A stretch of 64,000 bases of DNA from contig CAVTYY010000004.1 of NCBI GenBank assembly GCA_963739045.1, forward strand, positions 124,001-188,000. The letters run 5' to 3'. Below are positions 42,674-52,530 of the stretch, one piece after another; positions within the stretch are counted from its first letter, which is position 1, and each line of letters starts with the position of its first letter. The stretch comes from Halobacillus_B sp963739045. GTDB lineage: Bacteria; Bacillota; Bacilli; Bacillales; Halobacillaceae. A program made the position numbers and the translations under genes. The notes beneath the pieces are model-generated. The model made no database searches, was not told the origin of the DNA, and worked only from the letters and a program-made list of their open reading frames with translations.

Positions 42674-44104
42674 ATGGGGTTCTTTTACTATATAAAGAAA
42701 TATTTGAAGATGTCGAGGCGTCAGCGGAAGAGTGAATTAAAATCAACTCTTTGGTTCATGCCTTTTTGGTATATCGTGGGAGCGGTCGGATTATCCGCTT
42801 TTACCTTTTATCTTGATTATGTGGTGGATGTCAGCTTATATATGCCAACCGCCATCGGTTTCAGCGGAGAGACCCTGCAGGTGCTTTTAAGTGCCCTCGT
42901 CGGCGGGGTGCTGACTTTAAGTGCATTTACAATTAACTCTCTGCTTGTCGCCTTGACAACGTTCAGCGGGCAGTTTTCTTCTAAAATGCTAGTAAACTTT
43001 GTGAGTGATCGGGCGACTCAGCACGTACTGGGTATATTTAACGGCAGCTTCATTTATGTACTCTTAAATTTCTTATACGTGACCCATGAAAAAGAGGAGT
43101 ATATCGTCGCGACACCGGTCTTATCTATTCTGACAGCTATTACAGCCGCTGTGACTTTTATCTACTTTATCAACCATACAACCACTTGGATGCAGGTTCA
43201 CAATATCAGTTACAATATGAATGCTAAGTCAAAATCGGTTCAGAGGGCACTGGAAAATGAATTAAAGCCTTACCGCCTTGAAAAAGAGACAGAGAGTGAA
43301 TCCCTCCCGTCTGAGTCTGAAGGAAAAGTGATAAAAACTAGTCATTCCGGCTATCTTCAGGTGGCTGACTTTTCAAGACTGATTAAACAGACGAAAAGGG
43401 ATAACAGCCTGCTGAGGTTTGAGGTGAGAATTGGCGAATTTGTAGTAGAAGGAACCCCCCTGCTGACTTATTGGGAAGACGGTCATACTATTAATCCTGA
43501 CCGCTACACTAAGGCGATAGAAATTGGGGTCAAACAAACGGAAATTCAAGACCTGGAGTATGGATTAATAAAGCTTGCTGAAGTAGCCATCAAAGCTTTA
43601 GGACATAATGATCCTCTTACCGTGACGAATACGATGCATCAGATTACCGATTTGCTGAAAAGCATTGGGGAGTCTACTAATTTCTCTCCTTGCCTTTACG
43701 ACCAGGAAGAGCAGCTTCGGATCATTTTAAATCAAAAGGATTTTCGTTATTACCTTCATAAAGGGTTTGCCTCCATTCGCGAGTATGCCAATCAGAACTC
43801 GACCGTTATAACGGAGCTTTTAACCATGGTTTCCCTGCTGAGTAAAACGATGGATAAGAAAGTACACAAAGATCTGTGGGAATTTGCCCGCCAGACTATT
43901 TTAGGGTTTGATAACTACAGCCTGTATGAAAATGACTGTTTGTACATTTTAGAGCAATTATCCGAGCTCGCTAAAAACACAGGGAATCAGAAGGATTATC
44001 TCTTCCTGCTTGAATATATGCTGAATCGAGTCAGTTCGAAGAGTGCTTCTCAGGCCCCTTCTTCCACTCAACCTTGCTATGATGATTCTAGGGGGAGGGA
44101 ATAG
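42674..44104 (+). CDS. DUF2254 membrane protein
   Basis: A 476-residue DUF2254 protein. Four membrane segments occupy the N-terminal half (about 28-50, 68-92, 112-132 and 146-168) with the family stretch LSAFTINSLLVALTTFSGQFSSKML near residue 95. The C-terminal half is soluble and carries a conserved HSGYLQVADFSRL near 220 and a long helical region. The function is unknown. Its stop is followed immediately by the Nudix gene start, whose ribosome-binding site lies inside this gene, so the two form an operon. Confidence 0.88.
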   Translation: MGFFYYIKKYLKMSRRQRKSELKSTLWFMPFWYIVGAVGLSAFTFYLDYVVDVSLYMPTAIGFSGETLQVLLSALVGGVLTLSAFTINSLLVALTTFSGQFSSKMLVNFVSDRATQHVLGIFNGSFIYVLLNFLYVTHEKEEYIVATPVLSILTAITAAVTFIYFINHTTTWMQVHNISYNMNAKSKSVQRALENELKPYRLEKETESESLPSESEGKVIKTSHSGYLQVADFSRLIKQTKRDNSLLRFEVRIGEFVVEGTPLLTYWEDGHTINPDRYTKAIEIGVKQTEIQDLEYGLIKLAEVAIKALGHNDPLTVTNTMHQITDLLKSIGESTNFSPCLYDQEEQLRIILNQKDFRYYLHKGFASIREYANQNSTVITELLTMVSLLSKTMDKKVHKDLWEFARQTILGFDNYSLYENDCLYILEQLSELAKNTGNQKDYLFLLEYMLNRVSSKSASQAPSSTQPCYDDSRGRE

Positions 44105-44596
44105 ATGATAACGAGATACGTAATTTGGGGAGAAGCTCCAGTAAAGTTGACTTGGATGCCTGGTTCAGATCTTCCTCCAAGCGAATTGATTACGAGTGTT
44201 CACGGCTTTTGTTTCAAGGGTGATCACTTGCTAATAGTGAACTTAACCAAGAGGGGCTGGGATTTTCCTGGAGGGCATCTGGAAGCTCAAGAAACTCCTG
44301 AAGAATGTATGAAACGGGAAGCCTATGAAGAGGGGTACATTTCAGGCAGCTGCTCTCTTCTCGGGAAAATCGAAGTGGACCACCATGTTAATCCAAACTG
44401 GGATGAAAATCGTCCATATCCAAAAGTAGGCTATCAAGTTTATTATCGTATGGAAATTGACCAATGGCATTCTTTTAATGCCGAGTACGAGTCGGTCGCA
44501 AGAAAGCTCATAGATCCAAGTGAATTCAAAATCTTTTATCACGATTGGAACGAATTACATCAGGAAATATTAGATTATGCTGTCAAACGTAAGTAG
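44105..44596 (+). CDS. Nudix hydrolase
   Basis: A 163-residue Nudix protein. The box GGHLEAQETPEECMKREAYEEG (about residues 57-78) matches GX5EX7REUXEEXGU. The ATG directly follows the DUF2254 stop, with GGGGGAGGGA as ribosome-binding site. It hydrolyses a nucleoside diphosphate linked to another group; the substrate is not predictable. Confidence 0.92.
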   Translation: MITRYVIWGEAPVKLTWMPGSDLPPSELITSVHGFCFKGDHLLIVNLTKRGWDFPGGHLEAQETPEECMKREAYEEGYISGSCSLLGKIEVDHHVNPNWDENRPYPKVGYQVYYRMEIDQWHSFNAEYESVARKLIDPSEFKIFYHDWNELHQEILDYAVKRK

Positions 44597-44739
44597 ACTT
44601 CTCCCCTCAATATGGAAGATTGCCAGGGGCTCAAACGCGATTCAAACTAATTGAAGCGGAGAGAAGAGTTCAACTATTGAAGTGAATCTTCACCCTGGAG
44701 ATGCGATCTATCGTTTCACAAGAGAATGGGGGAAAGCCG

Positions 44740-45186
44740 ATGGAACATAATAAATTCCACTTCATTCCGTATGCTTCTCAGTATGCTGAGCAGACAGTGG
44801 AGATGTGGAGGGAAAGTAAATTCCAAGCGATTGGACAAAGAGAAATTCATAGTTTCGACAATCATGTTCACTTCCTTAATCACATCCTGCCTCAAGATTT
44901 TCAAATTGAACTGGCAATGATGGATGAACAAGTGGCTGGGATCATAGCTTACAATCAATCAGAGATCAGCCAGCTCTACATTCATGTTTCTTATCAGGGG
45001 TTAGGAATTGGAACTCAGCTGCTTGAGAGAGCGAAGGAGCGTTCAAAGAGATTAACCCTTTACACATTTGAAGTGAATAAGAATGCCCAGCAGTTTTATG
45101 AACGAAATGGCTTTCAAGTGATTGGCAGAGGTAACGAAAATGAAGAAAATCTTCCTGATCTTTTGTATGAATGGAAAGCTCTTTAA
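44740..45186 (+). CDS. GNAT-family N-acetyltransferase
   Basis: A 148-residue acetyltransferase with the acetyl-CoA loop QGLGIGTQLL (motif A, near residue 85) preceded by QLYIHVSY, and the C-terminal FYERNGFQVIGRG (motif B). The ATG at 44740 follows GGGGGAAAGCCG; a farther in-frame ATG at 44701 lacks a site. The substrate is unknown. Confidence 0.88.
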   Translation: MEHNKFHFIPYASQYAEQTVEMWRESKFQAIGQREIHSFDNHVHFLNHILPQDFQIELAMMDEQVAGIIAYNQSEISQLYIHVSYQGLGIGTQLLERAKERSKRLTLYTFEVNKNAQQFYERNGFQVIGRGNENEENLPDLLYEWKAL

Positions 45187-45202
45187 ATGTTGCGATAGGC
45201 AT

Positions 45203-45250
45203 AAATAAGCTACAAACTCTTAAGCACAGAGAGTTTGTGGCTTATTTAAT
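45203..45250 (+). terminator. Rho-independent terminator
   Basis: AATAAGCTACAAACTCT pairs with AGAGTTTGTGGCTTATT (one G-U type mismatch), followed by TAATTTTG, after the acetyltransferase gene. Confidence 0.88.
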
Positions 45251-45408
45251 TTTGTCAGTGGTTCCATTCGTTCATATTCGACCGTACTTTGTTATATTTT
45301 TTTAATATGGAAAACGAACATTATCCATATTTTATATAGCGAAGAGGGAGTGTTACTTTTAATTATAAGATAGTTCTGAAAATTATTAAGTGATTAGGAG
45401 TGAACGGA

Positions 45409-46173
45409 ATGCCTAAAGCTCTGGGAAAGGTCAATGGAAGGATGCAAGTCGAAGAAATTGTAGTGGATGAAAATTCGCTTGAGAAAGCTTCAGAAATAGA
45501 GTGGGATACACCGCTTTCGGGTGTGGTTTATGGAACTTTACTTAATTATCAAGGCACGATTGATCAAATGGGAGATACTCTTCATCAGCCTCCTTACCAA
45601 TCTCCTCCCAAAGCGCCTATTCTCTATATTAAACCGAGGAATACATTCATTGGGCATCAAGCTGTTATCCCGTTACCAGACGACGTAGGTGAGCTGGAAG
45701 CAGGAGCGTGTCTCGGAGTTGTGATCGGCAGGGAGGCTAAACGGGTGAAAGAAGAACGCGCTCTTGACTATGTATTAGGATATACGGTGGTCAATGATAT
45801 AAGTGTTCCTCATACAAGTGTTTTCCGGCCCGCGGTCAAAGATAAGGCGCGAGATGGTTTCTGTCCGGCCGGTCCCTGGATTATGGAAAAAGGAGCGGTC
45901 ACCAATCCGGATGCTTTAACCATTCAAGTGTTCGTCAATGATGAGAAAAAACAAGAAAATAATACGGCTAATCTCATTCGTTCGGTATCCCGGCTGCTTG
46001 CCGAAGTGAGTGAATTTATGACCTTAGACCGGGGAGACACATTGCTTGTCGGAATTCCTGAAAACCCGCCTCATATAAAGGATGGCGACCATATTCGTAT
46101 TCATATTGAGCAGGTCGGAACTTTAGAAAATGTGGTGCGCAGGGAATCCTTGTCAAGGAAGGGCAGTCAATGA
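45409..46173 (+). CDS. hpaG: HpaG1-like: 5-oxopent-3-ene-1,2,5-tricarboxylate decarboxylase
   Basis: A fumarylacetoacetate-hydrolase-fold protein of 254 residues, with YIKPRNTFIGHQAVIPLP near 79 and metal-ligand acidic residues in ELEAGACLGVVIGREA near 100. In the 4-hydroxyphenylacetate pathway HpaG (HpcE) has two such halves, decarboxylase and isomerase; here they are two genes overlapping by four bases. This first gene matches the N-terminal, decarboxylase half by position. The ATG follows AGGAGTGAACGGA. It opens the first hpa transcript. Confidence 0.82.
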   Translation: MPKALGKVNGRMQVEEIVVDENSLEKASEIEWDTPLSGVVYGTLLNYQGTIDQMGDTLHQPPYQSPPKAPILYIKPRNTFIGHQAVIPLPDDVGELEAGACLGVVIGREAKRVKEERALDYVLGYTVVNDISVPHTSVFRPAVKDKARDGFCPAGPWIMEKGAVTNPDALTIQVFVNDEKKQENNTANLIRSVSRLLAEVSEFMTLDRGDTLLVGIPENPPHIKDGDHIRIHIEQVGTLENVVRRESLSRKGSQ

Positions 46174-46919
46174 AGGCGGGGCGAGTGGCATTTGAAGGGG
46201 TCATTCATACAGTTAAAGAAACCTCGCGCGGAATTCTGTTTGCGAACGGGCAGATCGCAGCAGAGGAAGAGGTCGTTTGGCTGCCGCCTGTGGAACCACA
46301 GACATGCTTTGCCCTGGGGCTGAATTATTTTGACCATGCGAGCGAATTATCGTTTCAGGCACCGGAAGAACCGCTGATCTTTCTGAAAGGACCGAATACG
46401 TTTATAGGTCATCGAGGTAAAACCTTGAGACCTTCAGAAGTGAAGAATATGCATTATGAATGTGAGCTGGCTGTGATCATAGGCAGACAGGCAAGAAACA
46501 TTAGCAGGGAAGATGCTTATGATTATATCTCCGGCTATACGATTGCTAATGACTATGCGGTCCGTGATTATCTCGAAAACTATTATCGTCCGAACCTAAA
46601 GGCAAAGAACCGGGATCATAGTACACCGCTCGGTCCGTGGGTCGTGGAAGCGGCAGATATTACGGATCCTATGAATCTTGCTTTACGTACTTCTGTGAAT
46701 GGGGAAATTGTCCAGGAGGGGTCTACGAAAGATATGATCTTCAGTGTTCCCGTACTTATCGAATACATCAGCAGTTTTATGACGCTAAACCCTGGTGATT
46801 TGATCTTGACAGGAACGCCTAAAGGAACGATTGATACGAAAGCTGGTGATGAAGTGATCACTGAAATTGAAGGAATTGGACGACTCATCAATACGATCAC
46901 GGGTGAAGCGACTGAATGA
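46170..46919 (+). CDS. hpaG2: HpaG2-like: 2-hydroxyhepta-2,4-diene-1,7-dioate isomerase
   Basis: A second FAH-fold protein (249 aa), with FALGLNYFDHASELSF near residue 48, FLKGPNTFIGHRG near 71, the metal-ligand stretch HYECELAVIIGRQA near 94 and DLILTGTPKGT near 210. It corresponds to the C-terminal, isomerase half of HpaG. Its ATG overlaps the preceding stop (ATGA). HpaF follows after 12 bases. Confidence 0.83.
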   Translation: MKAGRVAFEGVIHTVKETSRGILFANGQIAAEEEVVWLPPVEPQTCFALGLNYFDHASELSFQAPEEPLIFLKGPNTFIGHRGKTLRPSEVKNMHYECELAVIIGRQARNISREDAYDYISGYTIANDYAVRDYLENYYRPNLKAKNRDHSTPLGPWVVEAADITDPMNLALRTSVNGEIVQEGSTKDMIFSVPVLIEYISSFMTLNPGDLILTGTPKGTIDTKAGDEVITEIEGIGRLINTITGEATE

Positions 46920-46931
46920 GGAGGACACAAT

Positions 46932-47312
46932 ATGCCGCATGTAATTGTGGAATATACCGATAACCTTGCCGCACGGTCGAATATTCACGACTTGCTATCA
47001 AAGATAAGGCAAGTGCTGGAGAACCAGAGCGATACGTATCCTGTCGGGGGAATACGTGTCCGGGCTCATGAAGTAAGCTGCTATTCGATAGCAGATGGGA
47101 AAGAAGACGATGCGTTTGTTCATACCCTGTTTAAAATCGGCAAAGGGCGCAGTGAAGAAGTGAAACAGGCGACATGTGAAGCGATCTTTGAAGTGATGAA
47201 AACTCATTTCGAGGATATTTACCGGGAAAGTTATTTAGCCTTGTCTTTAGAACTGGAAGAATTTCAGCATCCTACATTTAAGCAGAATAATATTCATAGT
47301 CGATTTAAATAA
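46932..47312 (+). CDS. hpaF: 5-carboxymethyl-2-hydroxymuconate delta-isomerase
   Basis: A 126-residue CHMI-family protein that begins MPHVIVEYTDNL; after removal of Met the N-terminal proline is the catalytic base in this tautomerase-superfamily enzyme. It isomerises the product of the HpaE step. The ATG follows GAGGAGGACACAAT. A terminator follows. Confidence 0.92.
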   Translation: MPHVIVEYTDNLAARSNIHDLLSKIRQVLENQSDTYPVGGIRVRAHEVSCYSIADGKEDDAFVHTLFKIGKGRSEEVKQATCEAIFEVMKTHFEDIYRESYLALSLELEEFQHPTFKQNNIHSRFK

Positions 47313-47322
47313 TAGTTCATTG

Positions 47323-47357
47323 AAAAAGCGTCGGGTTGTAGATCACTCGGCGCTTTT
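47323..47357 (+). terminator. terminator of the hpaG-hpaG2-hpaF transcript
   Basis: AAAAGCGTCG / CGGCGCTTTT around a 15-base loop, before the convergent LysR gene; it can serve both strands. Confidence 0.75.
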
Positions 47358-47397
47358 GGGTGTTTGGTAAACTATGAGTGCAAGGTTAGCGCTTAGG

Positions 47398-48306
47398 TTA
47401 ACTCAGCGCCGGATGTCCATTGGCGGTTATAAAGGAATCCAGCAGTCTTCTTGCCGCCTTCGTCAAATACCGGTCCTTATGCCAAATGATCGCAGATTCG
47501 GCTTTAATTCCAGCATTCTTCAATTCATAGCTTCTAATATGGGCAAAGGAGAATGCCTCAAGCGTAGACTTAGGAACGATGGTTGCCCCAACGCCATGAG
47601 CCGCAAGTGAGAGAAGCATTGTCGGATCCGGGCATTCGCAAATAACATCAGGATCGAATCCATGCTTTTTGCATTCCTCTACAATTAACTCAAATTGGCC
47701 CGTCCCGCTGATTCGATGCAGCAGCATTAACGGCAGCCCTTGTAATTTTTCAATTTCAATTTCTTTTTGGCTGGGAGAGAATAGATTCCATGAGTCAGGG
47801 GTGACAAGAACATAAGGTTCAGAGGGGAGCGGGATCATCTCAAATTCATTCACGTCCAGAGGAAGCCGGACAATGGCCATTTCGATTTCACGTTTCTTAA
47901 TGCACTCTGCTAAGAAGAAGGTATCTCCCTCTCTAAGCTGATAGGTAAGCTTTGGATAGTCCTGACGCAGCTTAGTCAGCCGCTCAGTTAAGGCGGAGAA
48001 GCAGGACTTCGTAGAACCTAAATGGAGCGTACCGGTCAAACCTTCGCTTGTTTCTCTGACTTCCACTAACGTTTCTTCCAATTCATTTAAGATCTTCCCT
48101 GCTTTTTTGTATAAAACTTCGCCGGCATTTGTCAGCTTTAATGTGCGTCCTTCCCGGTCAAATAATTTAAGCTGCAGCTCTTCTTCGATCATTTTCATTT
48201 GCTGGCTGAGAGGGGGCTGGGCCATATGGAGCTTTTTAGCAGCTTTCGTCACCTGACCTTCTTCAGCGACAGTACGAAAGTAGCGTAGTTGCTTAATATC
48301 CACCAT
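47398..48306 (-). CDS. LysR-family regulator of the hpa genes
   Basis: A 302-residue LysR regulator. The winged helix-turn-helix (DIKQLRYFRTVAEEGQVTKAAKKLHMAQPPLSQQ) fills the N-terminus, and the effector domain includes GTLHLGSTKSCFSALTERL near residue 95. The ATG at 48306 follows GGAGTGAGA. It is divergent from hpaE and convergent with hpaF, so it most likely controls the hpaE operon from the shared 170-base region, with an HPA-pathway intermediate as inducer. Confidence 0.88.
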   Translation of the reverse strand: MVDIKQLRYFRTVAEEGQVTKAAKKLHMAQPPLSQQMKMIEEELQLKLFDREGRTLKLTNAGEVLYKKAGKILNELEETLVEVRETSEGLTGTLHLGSTKSCFSALTERLTKLRQDYPKLTYQLREGDTFFLAECIKKREIEMAIVRLPLDVNEFEMIPLPSEPYVLVTPDSWNLFSPSQKEIEIEKLQGLPLMLLHRISGTGQFELIVEECKKHGFDPDVICECPDPTMLLSLAAHGVGATIVPKSTLEAFSFAHIRSYELKNAGIKAESAIIWHKDRYLTKAARRLLDSFITANGHPALS

Positions 48307-48450
48307 TCTCACTCCGTTTCGGTTTTAAGAAAATACATACGGAAAACCTATACAAATCAAATTTTTTAAATATTTTTAATATATAAAAAGCTGTGTGATA
48401 ATTTGAATATACAAACTTTAACCAGGATTTGCAAATTTTTTACGGAAAAA

Positions 48451-48464
48451 AGAAAGCGCTATCA
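48451..48464 (+). promoter_or_regulatory. cre-like CcpA site at the hpaE start
   Basis: AGAAAGCGCTATCA fits TGWAANCGNTNWCA except at the first base and lies directly before the AAGGAGG site of hpaE, where a bound CcpA would act as a roadblock. Confidence 0.6.
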
Positions 48465-48478
48465 TAAGGAGGATGATC

Positions 48479-49999
48479 ATGAGTGAACTAACCCTATCGG
48501 ACATTAATGAAGCTGGAAAGAGAGTGATACAGGAAGTGAAGGATATTCAGCTGTACATTGATGGCCGCTTTCTGAATGCGGAAAATCAGAACACTTTTGA
48601 AAATTATAATCCATTCACCAATGAAAAGATTAACTCAGTTGCCGCCGGCGATCATCAGGATATTCATAAAGCTGTTCAAGCAGCAAGAAGAGCCTTCCAG
48701 GGCGAATGGGGCCGGATGAAATTGAAAGAGCGGCTCAGCTATATTTATAAAATCGCTGATTTAATTGATGAGCATATTGAAGAGATTGCTCCGCTTGAAT
48801 CTTATGACACGGGTCTTCCGATCAGTCAGACGAAAAAGATGGTCAGCCGGGCAGCGCAGAACTTCAGGTTCTACGCAGAAATGGTCAGCAGCCGATTGGT
48901 CGGTGACGCCTATCAGGTGGATGATGAATTTTTAAATTATACCATTCATAAACCAGTAGGAATCGCTGGGCTGATTACCCCGTGGAATGCCCCTTTTATG
49001 CTGGAAACTTGGAAAATTGCCCCCGCCTTAGCAACGGGAAATACGGTCATCCTGAAGCCGGCAGAATGGTCACCGCTGACAGCGAACCGGTTAGCTGAAA
49101 TTATTGATAAAGCTGGTCTTCCGAACGGGGTGTTTAACGTTGTTCACGGCTATGGTGAAACAGCTGGTGCGGCGCTTGTCGCTCATGAAGACGTTGAGCT
49201 GATTTCCTTTACAGGAGAAACGAAAACAGGTTCTGAAATTATGAAAAATGGCGCCGACTCGCTGAAACAATTTTCGATGGAGCTGGGCGGTAAATCACCA
49301 CTCATTGTTTTTCCTGATGCGGATATGGAGCGGGCGATTGATGCTTGTACGTGGGGGATATTTTCATTTAATGGAGAGCGCTGCACAGCAAATTCCCGCC
49401 TGTACATTCACGAAGATGCAGCTGAGGAATTTATTGCCGCTTTAAAAGACAGAGTGAAGAACATTACTGTAGGCGATCCACTGAAAGAAGAGACGCAGGT
49501 AGGTCCTTTAATTCATCCTAAACATTACCAAAGTGTGAAAGATTATTTAACTTTAGCGGAAGAGGAAGGCTGCCAGGTTATTAGTGGCACAATCCCTGAG
49601 GAATACAACCGTGGCAATTATATTGCGCCAACGCTCTTATTGAATGCGGAAACCACGATGAGAGTCGTGCAGGAAGAAATTTTCGGACCGGTGATTGCCG
49701 TGATGACATTTAAGGATGAAAAAGAGGTCATTGAGCATGCGAACGATGTCCGCTACGGGCTTGCCGGGTATGTCTGGACAAAAGACTTGCAGCGCGGCCA
49801 CCGTGTGGCACAGGCAGTAAACGCAGGGATGATGTGGATCAATTCGCAGAATGTACGGGACTTACGCACACCTTTTGGCGGTTCCAAGCATAGCGGAATT
49901 GGCCGGGAAGGCGGTCATTATGCTTTTGAATTTTATACAGAAGTTCAAATCATCCATGTCGCACTGGGAGATCATCATATCCCTCAATTTGGAAAATAA
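48479..49999 (+). CDS. hpaE: 5-carboxymethyl-2-hydroxymuconate semialdehyde dehydrogenase
   Basis: A 506-residue aldehyde dehydrogenase. NAD-binding and active-site motifs are ITPWNAPFMLETWK near residue 165, the catalytic Glu in FSMELGGKSP near 265 and the catalytic Cys in FNGERCTANSR near 302, with LRTPFGGSKHSGIGREGG near the C-terminus. Position in the hpa cluster identifies the substrate as the ring-cleavage product of homoprotocatechuate. The ATG at 48479 is seven bases after GGAGG; the ATG two codons earlier is too close. Confidence 0.9.
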   Translation: MSELTLSDINEAGKRVIQEVKDIQLYIDGRFLNAENQNTFENYNPFTNEKINSVAAGDHQDIHKAVQAARRAFQGEWGRMKLKERLSYIYKIADLIDEHIEEIAPLESYDTGLPISQTKKMVSRAAQNFRFYAEMVSSRLVGDAYQVDDEFLNYTIHKPVGIAGLITPWNAPFMLETWKIAPALATGNTVILKPAEWSPLTANRLAEIIDKAGLPNGVFNVVHGYGETAGAALVAHEDVELISFTGETKTGSEIMKNGADSLKQFSMELGGKSPLIVFPDADMERAIDACTWGIFSFNGERCTANSRLYIHEDAAEEFIAALKDRVKNITVGDPLKEETQVGPLIHPKHYQSVKDYLTLAEEEGCQVISGTIPEEYNRGNYIAPTLLLNAETTMRVVQEEIFGPVIAVMTFKDEKEVIEHANDVRYGLAGYVWTKDLQRGHRVAQAVNAGMMWINSQNVRDLRTPFGGSKHSGIGREGGHYAFEFYTEVQIIHVALGDHHIPQFGK

Positions 50000-50014
50000 T
50001 AAGGAGGAATGACT

Positions 50015-51490
50015 ATGCCTGCTAAAACAGGTGCGCAGTATAAAGAAAAACTCAAGCATGCCAAGAATAATATTTTTATCCACGGTGAGCGTGTCGAGGA
50101 TCCGACTACCCATCCCGCTTTTAAAAATGTGGTTCAATCGATGGCCGAACTGTATGATCTTCAATACGAAAAACCGGATAAAATGCTCTATACCTCTCCT
50201 CAGACAGGAGATCAGGTCGGCATGACCTTTTACCGGCCGGAAACAATTGATGACCTTATTAAACGGCGGGAAGCGATGCAGGAATGGGCGAGGCATTCCG
50301 GCGGATTGATGGGGCGCTCTCCAGACTATTTAAATGCCGAAGTTATGGCGATGGGCGTAGCGAACGATTTGTTTGGTGAAGATGATCCGATGTTCTCCGA
50401 GAATGCGAAAAATTATTACGATTATGCAAGAGAAAATGATATTAGTTTGACTCATACTTTGATTCATCCACAAGTGAACCGGCAGAAGGCACAGCATGAA
50501 CAGAAGGATGCCAATGTTGCGCTTCATCTCGTGGAGAAGAAATCGGACGGGATCGTCGTGGACGGCGCACGTCTGCTCGCAACTCAGGGAGGAATCACAG
50601 ACGAAATTCTGGTATTCCCTTCCACAGTGAAGCAGGCAGGAGAGAAAGATGATCCGTATTCACTTGCCTTTGTCGTTCCGAATAATACCCAAGGCATAAA
50701 GTTCATCAGCCGTGAGTCCTTCGATTACGGGAAGAACACGTGGGACCATCCACTCTCCAGCCGGTTTGAAGAAGGCGACGCCATTGTGTATTTTGACAAC
50801 GTCTTCGTTCCTTGGGAAAAAGTCTTTGTCTGCGGGAATTCTTCCATCTGCAACCGGACCTTTAGTGAAACGAATGCGGTTGTTCATATGGCTCATCAAG
50901 TTGTTGCTAAAAATGTGGTAAAAACAGAGTTTGTTCTGGGCGTGGTATTAAGTCTGATGGAATCGATCGGCATCGATAAATTTCAGCATGTGCAAGATAA
51001 AGGGACAGAAATCATGCTGGTTCTTGAAACGATGAAGTCGCATTTATTTAAAGCAGAACACAATGCAAAGCTCGATAAGTGGGGAACGATGACACCGGAT
51101 TTTGAAGCGTTAAATGCAGCCAGGAACTGGTATCCGCGCGTGTATCCCCGGCTTGTAGAGATTCTTCGTATTCTTGGGGCTTCCGGGCTGATGGGCATCC
51201 CAACCGAAGCAGACTTTCATCATGAGGAAATTGGACCCCTGGTGAACCGGGCGCTGCAATCGAAGAATCTGGAAGGCTACGAACGGGTGAAGCTGTTCCG
51301 CCTGGCCTGGGACTTAACAATGAGCGCATTCGGCAGCCGGCAGACCCACTATGAATACTATTTCTTTGGCGACCCAGTGAAAATGGGGATGACCTATTTT
51401 GATCAATTTAACAAAGAGCCTTATAAAGCCTACATTCAAGATTTCCTGAAAAAAGTGAAAACGTCAAAGCCTGACTATACAAACGTATAA
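50015..51490 (+). CDS. hpaB: 4-hydroxyphenylacetate 3-monooxygenase, oxygenase component
   Basis: A 491-residue FADH2-dependent HpaB-type hydroxylase that converts 4-hydroxyphenylacetate to 3,4-dihydroxyphenylacetate, using reduced flavin from HpaC. Family stretches are YRPETIDDLIKRREAMQEWA near 74, LTHTLIHPQVNRQK near 147 and FDNVFVPWEKVF near 262. The ATG at 50015 follows AAGGAGG. It is 15 bases after hpaE. Confidence 0.93.
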   Translation: MPAKTGAQYKEKLKHAKNNIFIHGERVEDPTTHPAFKNVVQSMAELYDLQYEKPDKMLYTSPQTGDQVGMTFYRPETIDDLIKRREAMQEWARHSGGLMGRSPDYLNAEVMAMGVANDLFGEDDPMFSENAKNYYDYARENDISLTHTLIHPQVNRQKAQHEQKDANVALHLVEKKSDGIVVDGARLLATQGGITDEILVFPSTVKQAGEKDDPYSLAFVVPNNTQGIKFISRESFDYGKNTWDHPLSSRFEEGDAIVYFDNVFVPWEKVFVCGNSSICNRTFSETNAVVHMAHQVVAKNVVKTEFVLGVVLSLMESIGIDKFQHVQDKGTEIMLVLETMKSHLFKAEHNAKLDKWGTMTPDFEALNAARNWYPRVYPRLVEILRILGASGLMGIPTEADFHHEEIGPLVNRALQSKNLEGYERVKLFRLAWDLTMSAFGSRQTHYEYYFFGDPVKMGMTYFDQFNKEPYKAYIQDFLKKVKTSKPDYTNV

Positions 51491-51504
51491 GGAGTGGAGA
51501 GAGC

Positions 51505-52485
51505 ATGACCTTTGATATTATCCGCGCCGGCCGTGCCATATTACATGTTACGGACCTGGAGAAATCGAGAGCGTTCTATGATGCACTTGGTTTTGTGGAA
51601 ACGGCTTCTGACAACAGTCATATTTTTTTCAGAGGACTTGAAGAGCACAATCATCACAGCCTTTTGTTAAAAAAAGCCGACGAACCTGTCGTCGAGGTTA
51701 TCAGCTACAAAGTAAGGTCAGATCAGGATTTAGAGGAATTAGCCACTACGTTTGAAAAACAGGGCTCAGAAGTAAAGTGGATGGAAGAAGGATCACAGGA
51801 AGCGGTCGGGCGTTCATTGAGGGTTCAGGATGTTTCGGGTCTGCCGTTAGAGTTTTATGCAGAGATGGAGCCCGCAGAACGGATGATTCAGAAATACCAT
51901 CATCACAAGGGAGCGAAAGTACAGCGGATCGATCATTTTAACTGCATGATTCCAGATGTGGAGATGGCTTACAACTATTACCTCGATACCTTTGGCTTTG
52001 CTTGTTCGGAATATACGATAGGAGAGAAAGATCACATTTGGGCAGCCTGGCTGCATCGCAAACCAAGCGTGCATGATGTGGCGTTTATGAATGGCTATGG
52101 CCCGCGCCTCCACCATATCGGATTTTGGTTGAAGGATCCGATGAATATCATAGACGGGTGTGACTCGCTTGCTTCCCTAGGGTACGGACCAGCTATAGAA
52201 CGTGGTCCAGGACGTCATGGGTTGTCGAATGCATTATTTTTATATCTGAGAGATCCAGACGGACATCGAATTGAACTGTATAATGGCGATTATCTAACAA
52301 GTGACCCTGACTTCAAGCCAGTTCGCTGGGATTTAGATGATCCGATGCGTCAGACCTTCTGGGGTCATCAAGCTCCTGACTGCTGGTTTGAAGAAGCTTC
52401 TGATGTGCTTGATGTTCATACGAGTAAGAAGATTTCAGGAAAAGAACCAAAGCTTAAGAAACAGAAACCAACGTTTGTGACGTGA
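51505..52485 (+). CDS. hpaD: 3,4-dihydroxyphenylacetate 2,3-dioxygenase
   Basis: A 326-residue type I extradiol dioxygenase (two VOC modules). The metal ligands appear as His in QRIDHFNCMIP near residue 147, His in PRLHHIGFWL near 202 and Glu in HRIELYNGDY near 256. It opens the homoprotocatechuate ring between C2 and C3. A tail of about 45 residues (WGHQAPDCWFEEA...) is typical of the homoprotocatechuate subfamily. The ATG follows AGGAGTGGAGAGAGC. Confidence 0.92.
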   Translation: MTFDIIRAGRAILHVTDLEKSRAFYDALGFVETASDNSHIFFRGLEEHNHHSLLLKKADEPVVEVISYKVRSDQDLEELATTFEKQGSEVKWMEEGSQEAVGRSLRVQDVSGLPLEFYAEMEPAERMIQKYHHHKGAKVQRIDHFNCMIPDVEMAYNYYLDTFGFACSEYTIGEKDHIWAAWLHRKPSVHDVAFMNGYGPRLHHIGFWLKDPMNIIDGCDSLASLGYGPAIERGPGRHGLSNALFLYLRDPDGHRIELYNGDYLTSDPDFKPVRWDLDDPMRQTFWGHQAPDCWFEEASDVLDVHTSKKISGKEPKLKKQKPTFVT

Positions 52486-52530
52486 GGCGCGCAACTCAGC
52501 ATGGAGCACAACTAAAGAGGGGTGATCATA